Shown here piece after piece: positions 43,507-52,179 of a stretch of DNA of 64,000 bases. Source of the DNA: an uncultured Lachnospiraceae bacterium (lineage in GTDB: Bacteria; Bacillota; Clostridia; Lachnospirales; Lachnospiraceae); contig CALWBQ010000055.1 of assembly GCA_944376125.1 (NCBI GenBank), positions 1 to 64,000 on the forward strand. Direction: 5' to 3'. Each line of letters starts with the position of its first letter. Position 1 is the first letter of the stretch. The notes below the pieces were generated by a model that had not been told where the DNA came from, did no database searches, and worked only from the letters and a program-made list of their open reading frames with translations. A program made the translations under genes and the position numbers.

Positions 43507-44982
43507 ATGAACCATTTGCCGGAGGCATTTAAGAAGAGGATGGAGATTCTTCTGGGGGAAGAATACAGTGATTTTTTAGCCAGCTATGAAAAAGAGAGGG
43601 CCCAGGGCCTGAGGGTGAATCCGCTGAAGACAGACGGAGGGCTTCTGATGTTGGAAAGACAGGGGTTTCATGTGAGAAAAATCCCTTGGACCAGGGAGGG
43701 GTATTACTATGCTTCTGAGGATCGGCCGGGGAAACACCCCTGCCATGAAGCTGGGATGTATTATATCCAGGAGCCCAGCGCCATGGCGGTAGGAGAGATG
43801 GCGGGGGCCGCAGCCGGGGAACGGATCCTGGATCTGTGCGCGGCCCCTGGAGGGAAAACGACTCATATTGCAGGCAGAATGATGGGAAGAGGCTTTTTGG
43901 TGAGCAATGAGATTCATCCAGTGAGGGCCAGGATTCTGTCGCAGAACGTGGAGAGAATGGGGATAGTCAACACGATCGTGACCAATGAGGATTCCGAGGC
44001 TCTGGCTCGGCGGTTCCCAGAATTTTTTGACACAATCATTCTGGATGCCCCGTGCTCTGGGGAAGGGATGTTCAGAAAAGATGAGGAAGCCAGGAATCAG
44101 TGGAGCCCGGAACATGTAGCTCTCTGTGCTGCCAGACAGGCAGAGATCCTTGAGAATGGGGCAAAGATGCTGAGAGCAGGAGGACGCCTGGTGTACTCTA
44201 CCTGTACCTTTGCTCCGGAGGAAAACGAGCAGACTTTGGCCAGGTTTTTAGAGTGTCATCCGGATTTCCGCATGATCCAGCCGGAAGGGGCATGGGAAGG
44301 GTTTGATCCGGGCCAGCCCCAGTGGGCGGGTGATCTTGGGAAGCCAGAATTCCACCTGGAGAGGGCATACCGCCTTTGGCCCCATAAAATAGAAGGCGAG
44401 GGTCATTTTATAGCTGTGCTGGAAAAGGAAGGCAGCAGAAGCGAGAGGTTTTTTAGGGAGACGGAAAGACAGAAGAAAGCCAGAGGAAGAGAAAAATCTG
44501 GGAAACCGGAGAAAGATGCATGGAAGAACTATGAAGCCTTCTGCCGGGACAATCTGGCGAAAGATGCGGCGGATGCATTGACAGGAAGACAAGCAGAGGA
44601 TTATGTGCTCTTCGGAGATCAGCTTTATTTGCTGCCCGAAGGTTTTCGGGAAGCAGCAGGGGAGAGAGGGCTTTCTGGCCTCAGAGTTTTGAGACCCGGT
44701 CTCCATCTGGGTACACTGAAAAAGCAGAGATTTGAGCCCTCCCACGCGCTGGCCCTGGCCTTGAAGCCGGAAGATGTAAGGCTGGATCTTTCCCTTCTGC
44801 CGGACAGAGAGGAGGCTTTGGCGTACTTGAAAGGAAGCACTCTTCCCGCGGGTGATAGCCTGACGGAGAAAGCGTCAAAAGGCTGGGTACTGGTCTCCGT
44901 GGCCGGATGTTCCATCGGATGGGCTAAGCTGGCAGGAGGGCTGCTGAAAAACCACTATCCCAAGGGACTCAGATGGAATTGA
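43507..44982 (+). CDS. rRNA (cytosine-C5) methyltransferase, RsmF/NOL1-NOP2-Sun family
   Basis: A 491-residue SAM-dependent enzyme that methylates C5 of cytosine in rRNA or tRNA. The SAM motif DLCAAPGGKTTHIA is near residue 117, the first catalytic Cys lies in DAPCSGEGMF near 182, and the second in YSTCTFAPEENE near 235. The C-terminal third has an RsmF-like extension ending in a PUA-like region (GWVLVSVAGCSIGWAKLAGG). The target base cannot be fixed from sequence. The ATG at 43507 follows GGAGACAG. Its end overlaps the converging pseudouridine synthase gene by 14 bases. Confidence 0.88.
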   Translation: MNHLPEAFKKRMEILLGEEYSDFLASYEKERAQGLRVNPLKTDGGLLMLERQGFHVRKIPWTREGYYYASEDRPGKHPCHEAGMYYIQEPSAMAVGEMAGAAAGERILDLCAAPGGKTTHIAGRMMGRGFLVSNEIHPVRARILSQNVERMGIVNTIVTNEDSEALARRFPEFFDTIILDAPCSGEGMFRKDEEARNQWSPEHVALCAARQAEILENGAKMLRAGGRLVYSTCTFAPEENEQTLARFLECHPDFRMIQPEGAWEGFDPGQPQWAGDLGKPEFHLERAYRLWPHKIEGEGHFIAVLEKEGSRSERFFRETERQKKARGREKSGKPEKDAWKNYEAFCRDNLAKDAADALTGRQAEDYVLFGDQLYLLPEGFREAAGERGLSGLRVLRPGLHLGTLKKQRFEPSHALALALKPEDVRLDLSLLPDREEALAYLKGSTLPAGDSLTEKASKGWVLVSVAGCSIGWAKLAGGLLKNHYPKGLRWN

Positions 44983-45931
44983 CATCCTTCTGCGTTTCCG
45001 GGACGGAAAGATCCGTCAGACCAGCAAAATCTGGAATGGAACAGATATGTTTGATGTCTTCAGGCACCGATGCGGTAAACGTCATCGGTGCCTTTGTGAT
45101 AGGGTGGGGAAAGGAGAGGCGCCATGAGTGGAGTGCAGTCCGGCCGATGAGGGAGTAGTCTGGGTTGTATAAAAAATCTCCGGGAAGAGGATGACCGATA
45201 TACTGAAAGTGAACCCGGATCTGGTGGGTTCGCCCAGTATCCAGATGAACCCGAGCCAGGGAGCAGTCTGCAGCCGGATCATAAAAAAGACGTTCATAGT
45301 GCGTACATGCATAATCCCCTTTGTCAAAATCGACACGCCGGGTCATAATGGAATCCCCAGCCCGCCCAATAGGGGCAATGATGGTGCCGCTCTCCGGCAG
45401 ACAGCCTGATGCTGCGGCCAGATATTCTCTGCTGATCAGGCGGTCTCTGACCATCTGGGATAGAATGGCACTGCTGATCAGATTTTTTGCTATGATCAGG
45501 AGACCGCTGGTGCCGCTGTCCAGACGATTTACGGCGCGGAAGGAAAAGGGCTCTCTTTTTTGGCGGGAATACCACATTACCCCATTGGCAAGGGAATCAC
45601 AGCGATGTCCCTGGGAAGGATGAACCGGTACTCCAGCCGCTTTGTCAATAACCATCAGATCTTCGTCCTCATAAAGGATGCACAGATCCATAGGGACGGG
45701 AGTGATTTGGGATGAGGGCTCCGGCTCTATAAGGCGAATGGTCAGGCTGTCCTCCGGTTTCAGACGGGAGGATGAAAAAACAGGACACCCATTGACGGAA
45801 AGACCGCCTGCTGTCCGTTTAAGCCGGGAAAGTGCATTTCGGGAATAGCCTTTCATTTGAAGAAACTTTTCTACAGTCCAATCGGCCTCATTTGGTGTTA
45901 TCTGGTAGTGCAGAATTCGCGTCAGAATCAT
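44969..45931 (-). CDS. RluA-family pseudouridine synthase
   Basis: A 320-residue enzyme that isomerises uridine to pseudouridine in rRNA or tRNA. The N-terminal S4-like segment (about 18-75; VEKFLQMKGYSRNALSRLK) is followed by the synthase core. The catalytic Asp is in NRLDSGTSGLL near residue 138; most relatives read HRLD at this point, so the His to Asn change is a small oddity. RTHQIRVHFQYIGHPLPGD near 235 is also typical. The target is not predictable. The gene start overlaps the upstream dinB end by 44 bases, so the two are probably translated from one mRNA. Confidence 0.9.
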   Translation of the reverse strand: MILTRILHYQITPNEADWTVEKFLQMKGYSRNALSRLKRTAGGLSVNGCPVFSSSRLKPEDSLTIRLIEPEPSSQITPVPMDLCILYEDEDLMVIDKAAGVPVHPSQGHRCDSLANGVMWYSRQKREPFSFRAVNRLDSGTSGLLIIAKNLISSAILSQMVRDRLISREYLAAASGCLPESGTIIAPIGRAGDSIMTRRVDFDKGDYACTHYERLFYDPAADCSLARVHLDTGRTHQIRVHFQYIGHPLPGDFLYNPDYSLIGRTALHSWRLSFPHPITKAPMTFTASVPEDIKHICSIPDFAGLTDLSVPETQKDVNSI

Positions 45932-47183
45932 AGCGTGTCCCCTTACTTAAATGTTTTTGTTTGCCGGCCGCATGGTCTGCAATGGAAGATTCAGACAGGA
46001 AGCTGGCCCGTTTGATGCTGTCCACTCCATACCGGCTGCGGATCTGGTCCACCGTTTTTTCGAAAACTCTCTGTTTTTTGCTTTCTGGAGAATCAAAAAG
46101 GCTTAGCTGGCTGAATTCATCCCCGGCAATTTTGGAAGTTCGGACACCGATGAGCCGGACTGGCGTCAGATCCCAAAACTCTCTGAGAATCTGGCAGGCA
46201 TTTTGGTAAATGAGAGAAGTGGAATCAGTGGGGGAGGATAAGGTGATTTGGTGGGACTGAACCCGAAAATCCCAGGTTTTTAATTCCACGCAGATGCAGT
46301 TGCACAGAACCTTGTCAGCCCGGAGCCTGGCTCCGACAGTTTCGCAGAGGGAGAGCAGAACCTGATCGGCAGTCTCCAGATCTGAGACATCCCTAGAGAG
46401 AGTCAGGCTGTTGCCGTAGCCCTTGTTGACCGGATCCTTTTCTCCTACCGGATCGTTGTCAATTCCGTTGGCGTACTGATGGATCAGGACTGCATATTTT
46501 TCGCCGAGATGAGGCTTCAGAAGCTGAGGGTCGCAGGCGGCCAGCTGACCGATGGTGTGAATCCCCAGATTTTCCAGCTTTTTCTGGGCAGATCCCCCTA
46601 CAAAAAAGAGGTCGCGGATGGGCAGAGGCCAGAGCTTTGCGGGAATTTCACTATAGAACAATGTATGGCAGCGGTCAGGCTTCTCAAAATCGGAGGCCAT
46701 TTTTGCCAGGAGTTTGTTAGGGGCGATTCCGATATTGACAGTGAATCCCAGTTCATTCCGGATGCGTTCGCGAATACGGTCAGCAGTGTCCAGAGGAGGC
46801 CCAAACAGATGGATGGTCTCTGTCATGTCCAGGAAAATTTCATCAATACTAAATTTTTCGTGGTCAGGAGTATAATCCGAGAGAAGCTCCATCATGGCCC
46901 GGGAATATCGGATATATAAGTCAAAACGGGACGGAACCACAAAAAGTTCAGGACATTTTCGAAAAGCAGATGCGAGAGGTTCCCCAGTAGAGATACCGTA
47001 TTTTTTTGCAGGAGTGGATTTTGCCAGGACAATCCCGTGGCGGGATTTGGCATCCCCGCCGACAGCAGACGGAACGGTTCTCAGATCCAGACAGGTTGGA
47101 TCCTGTTTCAAACGGAAGACAGATTCCCAGCTTAAAAAGGCAGAATTGACATCGATGTGAAAGATCAGCCGCTGACGGTCCAT
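45888..47183 (-). CDS. dinB: DNA polymerase IV (Y-family translesion polymerase)
   Basis: A 431-residue Y-family polymerase that copies damaged DNA with low fidelity. The catalytic acidic residues are in FHIDVNSAFLSWE near residue 10 and FSIDEIFLDMT near 110. A helix-hairpin-helix segment (IHTIGQLAACDPQLLK) lies near 200, and the little-finger domain follows. The ATG at 47183 has GGAGG about eight bases before it. A canonical promoter with a LexA-type SOS box in its spacer lies at 47213-47241, so DNA damage should induce it. No obvious beta-clamp motif was identified at the C-terminus. RluA-like synthase gene overlaps downstream. Confidence 0.93.
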   Translation of the reverse strand: MDRQRLIFHIDVNSAFLSWESVFRLKQDPTCLDLRTVPSAVGGDAKSRHGIVLAKSTPAKKYGISTGEPLASAFRKCPELFVVPSRFDLYIRYSRAMMELLSDYTPDHEKFSIDEIFLDMTETIHLFGPPLDTADRIRERIRNELGFTVNIGIAPNKLLAKMASDFEKPDRCHTLFYSEIPAKLWPLPIRDLFFVGGSAQKKLENLGIHTIGQLAACDPQLLKPHLGEKYAVLIHQYANGIDNDPVGEKDPVNKGYGNSLTLSRDVSDLETADQVLLSLCETVGARLRADKVLCNCICVELKTWDFRVQSHQITLSSPTDSTSLIYQNACQILREFWDLTPVRLIGVRTSKIAGDEFSQLSLFDSPESKKQRVFEKTVDQIRSRYGVDSIKRASFLSESSIADHAAGKQKHLSKGTRYDSDANSALPDNTK

Positions 47184-47212
47184 GGCATTTTCCTCCCTTT
47201 CTTGATTCTTTT

Positions 47213-47241
47213 ATTATATCAGAACGTATGTTCTTTGTAAA
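47213..47241 (-). promoter_or_regulatory. SOS-regulated promoter of dinB
   Basis: On the minus strand TTTACA (47241-47236), a 17-base spacer and TATAAT (47218-47213). The spacer contains GAACATACGTTC (47233-47222), which fits the Gram-positive LexA (DinR) consensus GAACNNNNGTTC. LexA bound here would block RNA polymerase. Confidence 0.88.
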
Positions 47242-47322
47242 GCATAAAAGCAGGGATCGGCTGGGAGCATAAATCTGAGAGCAGGGGAATAGGATGCAGT
47301 AATAAAGCATAGGGGCCGCAGT

Positions 47323-48657
47323 ATGAAAAAAAGGAAACATGGCTGGGAATGGACTCTCGGAATGGCCGCTGCAATTTGCTTCCTCGGAATTGCAGCGAAA
47401 CCTGGGACAGACGGCTCTGGAGAGCGGAAGGAGCCTATGAGAATCCAGGAAGCCTGGGTTCACGAGGGGGTTAGGGTGAATGTCCAGACGACATCTGCCA
47501 AGAATAAGGATGAGGGGATAAACGAGAGACCGTCTCTCAATCTTCACGCTCAGTCGGCAGTTCTGATGGACGGCAAGACAGGGAGAGTACTGTATGGAAA
47601 ATCAGAGAAAGTAAAGCGGCCGATGGCCAGCACCACCAAGATTATGACCTGCATCCTGGCCTTGGAACATGCCGGCACCGGGGAGACTGTTACAGTATCC
47701 AGGGAAGCAGCCTCCCAGCCCCAGGTGAAGATGGGCATGAAGGAGGGGGAACAGTATTCTCTAAAGGATCTTTTATATGCTTTGATGCTGGAATCTTACA
47801 ATGACTCAGCTGTGGCTATAGCGGAGCACGTCGGAGGATCGGTGGAGGGGTTTGCACAGATGATGAACAAAAAAGCAGAAGATTTAGGCTGTGAAGATAC
47901 ATTTTTTATTACGCCCAATGGACTGGATGCCCAGACGACAGACGAGGCTGGAGAGACGCAGACACACTCTACTACTGCCAGAGATTTGGCAAGGATCATG
48001 GCTTACTGTGTTCTGGAATCTCCCAAAAAGGAAGAATTTCTTGATATTACGCGAACTAGAAATTACAGCTTTACAGACAAAGCGGGAAAGCGGAGCATTT
48101 CTTGTGTCAACCATAATGCTCTTTTAGATATGGATCAAGGGCTTATGTCAGGAAAAACAGGCTTTACCGGGGATGCCGGTTATTCTTATGTGGCTGCGGC
48201 AGAGGACAGGGGAAGAATTTTTGTCATTGCCCTGCTGGGCTGCGGCTGGCCGCCGGATAAGACCTGGAAATGGGCAGATGCGAAAGCGCTTTTGGCATAT
48301 GGCAGAGAGTATTATGATTACCAGGATGTATACCAAGAACAGAGATTCAGGCCAGTTCCCGTCCGGGATGGGGTGGCAGAAGACAGGGACTTGTCCCACT
48401 CAGCTCAGGCTGTTTTAGAGATGGATCCAGATGCCGCCCTGGAAGTATTGATGGCGCAGGATGAGGAGGTGGAGATTGCGGTTAAAACCCCACAGATGCT
48501 GGATGCTCCCGTGGAGAAAGGAGAGACGGTAGGAGAGGTTATCTACAGTTTGGAAGGGGAGGTGCTGGGAAGATTCCCAGTGAAAGCCGCAGAGAGTGTG
48601 GAAAAGATCACCCTGTTTTGGTGTCTGGAGCGGGTAGCGGAAGAATATTTGCTGTAA
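47323..48657 (+). CDS. D-alanyl-D-alanine carboxypeptidase (PBP5/DacF type)
   Basis: A 444-residue low-molecular-weight penicillin-binding protein that trims the last D-Ala of peptidoglycan stem peptides. It has an N-terminal membrane or signal segment (about 8-25), then the peptidase S11 domain with the active Ser103 in STTK (103-106), the SYN motif in ESYNDSA near 165, and KTG in SGKTGFTG near 275. A PBP5 C-terminal beta domain follows (about 370-440). DacF homologues often act in spore cortex synthesis, but vegetative roles are equally possible. A weak AGGGG precedes the ATG. It is divergent from dinB, and a terminator follows. Confidence 0.93.
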   Translation: MKKRKHGWEWTLGMAAAICFLGIAAKPGTDGSGERKEPMRIQEAWVHEGVRVNVQTTSAKNKDEGINERPSLNLHAQSAVLMDGKTGRVLYGKSEKVKRPMASTTKIMTCILALEHAGTGETVTVSREAASQPQVKMGMKEGEQYSLKDLLYALMLESYNDSAVAIAEHVGGSVEGFAQMMNKKAEDLGCEDTFFITPNGLDAQTTDEAGETQTHSTTARDLARIMAYCVLESPKKEEFLDITRTRNYSFTDKAGKRSISCVNHNALLDMDQGLMSGKTGFTGDAGYSYVAAAEDRGRIFVIALLGCGWPPDKTWKWADAKALLAYGREYYDYQDVYQEQRFRPVPVRDGVAEDRDLSHSAQAVLEMDPDAALEVLMAQDEEVEIAVKTPQMLDAPVEKGETVGEVIYSLEGEVLGRFPVKAAESVEKITLFWCLERVAEEYLL

Positions 48658-48690
48658 ATCTTTTTTGTAAAATTCCAGACTGCCTTTGCA

Positions 48691-48722
48691 TGCCGGATCT
48701 TCCTGCAGAAGATCCGCATTTT
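48691..48722 (+). terminator. Terminator after the carboxypeptidase gene
   Basis: CGGATCTTC (48694-48702) pairs perfectly with GAAGATCCG (48708-48716), loop CTGCA, and CATTTTC follows. Confidence 0.75.
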
Positions 48723-48799
48723 CTATTCCTAAATTCCATGTGCCAGATAGTACCTGCGGCCGCTGATGGGGTTCTGCCAAAATGCAGTTTGGCGCCCCA

Positions 48800-48852
48800 T
48801 TGACAAAAAAATGCAGCAGGATTATACTGTAAGAGGTTAGAAAAAACTAACC
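48800..48852 (+). promoter_or_regulatory. Promoter with palindromic operator before the HMA gene
   Basis: TTGACA (48800-48805), 17 bases, TATACT (48823-48828). At the expected transcription start lies an inverted repeat GGTTAG-N6-CTAACC (48835-48840 with 48847-48852). Its half-sites recall DtxR/IdeR-type metal-repressor operators, which fits a metal-binding gene, but the match is not exact. Confidence 0.6.
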
Positions 48853-48886
48853 GAAGAAATAGAGAGATACAGGGAGGCGGATCGGT

Positions 48887-49258
48887 ATGTCAACACTGGT
48901 GATCGTTTTGATACTCATTGTAATAGGAGTTTTCGGCATTAAAAGCTACTGCAAAAAGCTGAGCAGCGGCTGCTGCGGTGCATCATCCGGACCATCGGAG
49001 AAGAAAATGAAAGTGAAGGACCGGGATAAAAGCCACTATCCATACCGGGAGATCTTAAGCATCGACGGAATGGTCTGCGGAAACTGCTCGACCAGAGTAG
49101 AAAATGCCCTGAATCGTCTGGAAGGCGTGTGGGCGACAGTGGATCTGGCAAAGGGGCAGGCGGATGTCAGGACAAAAACTTTGCCGGATGAACCGGCTTT
49201 AAAACAGGCAGTTCGCAATGCTGGGTATACTGTATATAAAATCGAAAGCGTTTCATAA
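48887..49258 (+). CDS. Membrane-anchored heavy-metal-associated (HMA) domain protein
   Basis: A 123-residue protein. An N-terminal membrane helix (about 3-20) is followed by a Cys-rich stretch (SYCKKLSSGCCG) like FeoB-associated Cys-rich membrane proteins. A C-terminal HMA domain has the metal site GMVCGNC near residue 61. It probably carries or senses a soft metal such as copper at the inner membrane face. No copper ATPase or FeoB gene is adjacent. The ATG follows AGGGAGGCGGATC. A strong promoter with a palindrome at the transcription start suggests metal-responsive control. Confidence 0.8.
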   Translation: MSTLVIVLILIVIGVFGIKSYCKKLSSGCCGASSGPSEKKMKVKDRDKSHYPYREILSIDGMVCGNCSTRVENALNRLEGVWATVDLAKGQADVRTKTLPDEPALKQAVRNAGYTVYKIESVS

Positions 49259-49268
49259 GGAATTCGTG

Positions 49269-49329
49269 AAAATAGGCGTGATATTGAGGAAGAGTTAACA
49301 AAACTTTCTGAATACCATGCCTATTTTTT
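49269..49329 (+). terminator. Long-loop terminator after the HMA gene
   Basis: AAAATAGGCGTG (49269-49280) can pair with CATGCCTATTTT (49317-49328) with one G-T pair, followed by TTG. The 36-base loop makes it less certain than the others. Confidence 0.5.
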
Positions 49330-49340
49330 GGGGAAATGGC

Positions 49341-49490
49341 TTGATATTTTTGGAAAAGAAGTATAAAATTATAATCGGCAGAAATTTTGATTAGGCAATT
49401 GCTCGTTTGTTATTTAACGAACTACTATTCTGCAGTTCGCAGACAAATGGGATGCCGGTGAATGTTTATGCCGCCTGGTGCGGCATCACT
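49341..49490 (+). promoter_or_regulatory. Promoter and alternative hairpins before the decarboxylase operon
   Basis: TTGATA (49341-49346), 17 bases, TAAAAT (49364-49369). Further on, CGGCATC (49481-49487) can pair with GATGCCG (49451-49457), or GCGGCAT (49480-49486) can pair with ATGCCGC (49468-49474). The two helices exclude each other. No terminator T run follows. A regulatory switch is possible but untested. Confidence 0.45.
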
Positions 49491-49516
49491 AATTATGAAA
49501 GATGGAGGACAGCAAA

Positions 49517-50971
49517 ATGAGTAATTCAGCACAAACTTCAGCAAGTAGCAGAATCAGCCGTTTACTTGATGAAAACAGTTTTGTTGAGATCGGTGCATAT
49601 GTTACTGCCAGAAGCACAGATTTTAACATGGCTGCGAAAGAGACGCCGGCTGATGGCGTGGTAACCGGCTACGGGACGGTCGACGGCAATCTGGTCTATG
49701 TCTACAGTCAGGATTCTTCTGTACTGGGCGGATCCATGGGCGAGATGCACGCCGGAAAGATATCAAATCTTTACAAATTGGCGATGAAGATGGGAGCACC
49801 GGTAGTAGGGCTGATTGACTGCGCCGGCCTGCGTCTCCAGGAGGCAACAGATGCTTTGGATGCGTTTGGAAAGTTATATGCCGAGCAGACATTGGCCTCT
49901 GGCGTGATTCCGCAGATTTCCGCGGTATTTGGCACCTGCGGCGGCGGCATGGCTGTATCGCTGGGGCTGGCTGATTTTACTTTTATGGAAGAAAAAAAGG
50001 CAAAAGTATTTGTAAATTCTCCTAACGCCTTGGATGGAAATGATGCATCAAAATGTGACACAGCCGCGGCTGATTTCCAGAGCAAAGAAGCGGGCCTGAT
50101 TGATTTTACAGGGGATGAGGACAGCATTTTAAAACAGATCCGCACACTGATCTCTATTCTTCCGGCCAACAACGAGGATGACATGTCTTACGATGAGTGC
50201 AGCGACGATCTGAACCGGATCTGCACTGATCTGGAAAATTATGCGGGAGATACCGGAATGGCCCTGTCGTTTATTTCTGACGATCATTTCTTCATGGAAG
50301 TGAAAAAGGCGTGCGCCCCTGAGATGGTGACCGGATTTATCCGGCTTAACGGAACGACCGTAGGCTGTGTGGCAAACCGCACAGAACTTTACAGTGCGGA
50401 TGGGGAGAAGGAAGGCGAGTACGATGCAAAACTGACTTCCAAGGGCTGTGATAAGGCCGCAGATTTTGTGAATTTCTGCGATGCTTTCAATATTCCGGTC
50501 CTGACTCTGGTGCATACCACGGGATTTAAGGCTGACAAACATACCGAGAGAAAGATTGCGAAGGCCGCAGGCCGTCTGACCTATGCATTCGCAAACGCTA
50601 CGGTTCCGAAAGTTACGGTTGTGACCGGGGAGGCTTACGGAAGCGCTTACCTGACGATGAACAGCAAGTCGATCGGGGCAGATATTGTCTATGCATGGCC
50701 TCAGGCTTCCATCGGAATGATGGATGCGTCTGCTGCTGTAAAGATTATGTATGCAGATGAGATTGCAGCTTCTGATGACAGTGCAGCCCTTATTTCTGAG
50801 AAAGCTGCAGCTTACAGAGAACTCCAGTCCAGCCCCCTGGCTGCTGCCAAGAGAGGATATGTTGACGATATCATCGAGGCCTGTGATACCAGAAAACGCG
50901 TGATTGCGGCATTTGAGATGTTGTTCACAAAGAGAGAGGACCGTCCGGGGAAAAAGCACGGAACGGTTTAA
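49517..50971 (+). CDS. Acyl-CoA carboxyltransferase (MmdA-like)
   Basis: A 484-residue member of the acyl-CoA carboxyltransferase family (methylmalonyl-CoA decarboxylase alpha, propionyl-CoA carboxylase beta, 12S transcarboxylase). It moves CO2 between an acyl-CoA and carboxybiotin. Family features are DGVVTGYGTVDGNLVYV near residue 50, FGTCGGGMAVSLGLADF near 140, and in the second half TTGFKADKHTERK and VVTGEAYGSAYL. Which acyl-CoA is used cannot be read reliably. It is the first gene of the Na+ pump operon. The ATG at 49517 follows GGAGG (49504-49508). It is slightly shorter than most MmdA proteins. Confidence 0.87.
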   Translation: MSNSAQTSASSRISRLLDENSFVEIGAYVTARSTDFNMAAKETPADGVVTGYGTVDGNLVYVYSQDSSVLGGSMGEMHAGKISNLYKLAMKMGAPVVGLIDCAGLRLQEATDALDAFGKLYAEQTLASGVIPQISAVFGTCGGGMAVSLGLADFTFMEEKKAKVFVNSPNALDGNDASKCDTAAADFQSKEAGLIDFTGDEDSILKQIRTLISILPANNEDDMSYDECSDDLNRICTDLENYAGDTGMALSFISDDHFFMEVKKACAPEMVTGFIRLNGTTVGCVANRTELYSADGEKEGEYDAKLTSKGCDKAADFVNFCDAFNIPVLTLVHTTGFKADKHTERKIAKAAGRLTYAFANATVPKVTVVTGEAYGSAYLTMNSKSIGADIVYAWPQASIGMMDASAAVKIMYADEIAASDDSAALISEKAAAYRELQSSPLAAAKRGYVDDIIEACDTRKRVIAAFEMLFTKREDRPGKKHGTV

Positions 50972-50989
50972 TGGCGAGGTGACAGGTAT

Positions 50990-51751
50990 ATGAGACAAAT
51001 TATAAGACGGGTAAGGGCGGCGTTTTGCCTGACGCTTGCGCTGTTTGCCCTGACAGCCTGCGGCAGCTCAGGCAGCGTCAGCGAGACGATGAGCGAGCAG
51101 GATCAAACCTTTGTGATCCAGATGGCGGAGAGCACGCTGCGTACGCTGGATGCCATGACGGATGAAGAACTGGCCCTGACATTGGAGAGCGCTCAGAAGA
51201 GCAAGGACACTGCCCTGAGTGCGGGGATTACCTCATGGCAGGGGGTTAAAGAAGACGTGGGGGCGCTGGTTTCGATCGATTCCATTACGCCCAGCCTGAC
51301 AGACGACGGGTATGCTGCCGACATAGAAGCTACCTTTGAAAAGCGGGGAATGAGCTGCTATATTGAGATTGATGATGCAAAGAGCGGATATACGGCAATG
51401 TCATTCAGCCCGGACTATACGGTAGGAGAAAAACTTACCAAGGCAGCCTTAAATACTGTAATGGGTATGGGAACCGTATTTGCAGTGCTGATCTTTATCA
51501 GCCTTCTGATCGGCTGTTTTAAGTATATCCACATATGGGAAGAAAAGAAAAATGCGCAGAAGGCGCCTGAGGAGGCCGCGGCACCCGTTCAGACCGCGGC
51601 GAAGCCGGAGGAAGAGGAGAATCTTGCAGACGACCTGGAGCTTGTGGCGGTCATTACCGCAGCGATTGCAGCTTCCGAGGATGTGCCGGCTGACGGCTTA
51701 GTGGTGCGTTCTATCAAGCGCGCCCCGATTTCAAAATGGAAAAGATCATAG
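50990..51751 (+). CDS. Lipoprotein-type OadG-like subunit of the Na+-pumping decarboxylase
   Basis: A 253-residue protein. It has a lipoprotein signal with lipobox LTAC near residue 24, an outside domain of about 120 residues (SIDSITPSLTDDGYAADIEATFEKRG), one membrane helix near 160-180 (MGMGTVFAVLIFISLLIG) and a cytoplasmic tail ending in basic residues. The helix and tail match OadG, the small gamma subunit that holds the pump together. The large outer domain is an addition compared with the roughly 80-residue classic OadG, and its role is unknown. It lies between the MmdA-like and biotin-carrier genes, 18 bases after the former. Confidence 0.8.
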   Translation: MRQIIRRVRAAFCLTLALFALTACGSSGSVSETMSEQDQTFVIQMAESTLRTLDAMTDEELALTLESAQKSKDTALSAGITSWQGVKEDVGALVSIDSITPSLTDDGYAADIEATFEKRGMSCYIEIDDAKSGYTAMSFSPDYTVGEKLTKAALNTVMGMGTVFAVLIFISLLIGCFKYIHIWEEKKNAQKAPEEAAAPVQTAAKPEEEENLADDLELVAVITAAIAASEDVPADGLVVRSIKRAPISKWKRS

Positions 51752-51772
51752 GATATCAGGAGGAATTATACC

Positions 51773-52138
51773 ATGAAAAATTATACGATTACTGTAAACG
51801 GCAATGTATATGAAGTAACTGTAGAAGAGAGTGTTCCCGGGGCAGCTCCCAAAGCTGCTGCGCCAGTTCCGCCGGCACCAAAGGCCGCTCCGAAATCAGC
51901 AGCGCCAAAGCCCGCTGCAGGCGGAAACATTAAGGTTTCAGCCCCCATGCGCGGGAAAATCCTGGCAGTAAAGGGAACTGTAGGCCAGGCTGTTAAGAGA
52001 GGGGAGGTTCTGGCTGTCCTGGAAGCTATGAAGATGGAGAACGATATCGTGGCTCCAGAGGACGGAACTGTCGCCACCATTGATGTTACAGTAGGACAGA
52101 CTGTTGATACAGGTGCCACCATTGCAACCCTGAATTAA
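51773..52138 (+). CDS. Biotin carboxyl carrier protein of the decarboxylase
   Basis: A 121-residue free-standing biotin carrier. The C-terminal biotinyl domain has the AMKMEND motif with Lys87 as the biotin site. An Ala/Pro-rich linker (about 22-48) precedes it, and the N-terminus (NYTITVNGNVYEVTVEE) is typical of decarboxylase carriers. It would shuttle CO2 from the carboxyltransferase subunits to the membrane beta subunit. Because both carboxyltransferases in this operon lack their own biotin domain, it probably serves both. AGGAGG precedes the ATG. Confidence 0.93.
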   Translation: MKNYTITVNGNVYEVTVEESVPGAAPKAAAPVPPAPKAAPKSAAPKPAAGGNIKVSAPMRGKILAVKGTVGQAVKRGEVLAVLEAMKMENDIVAPEDGTVATIDVTVGQTVDTGATIATLN

Positions 52139-52179
52139 CAGCAATATGGCTACTATGCATCTTACATGGAGGGATTAAC

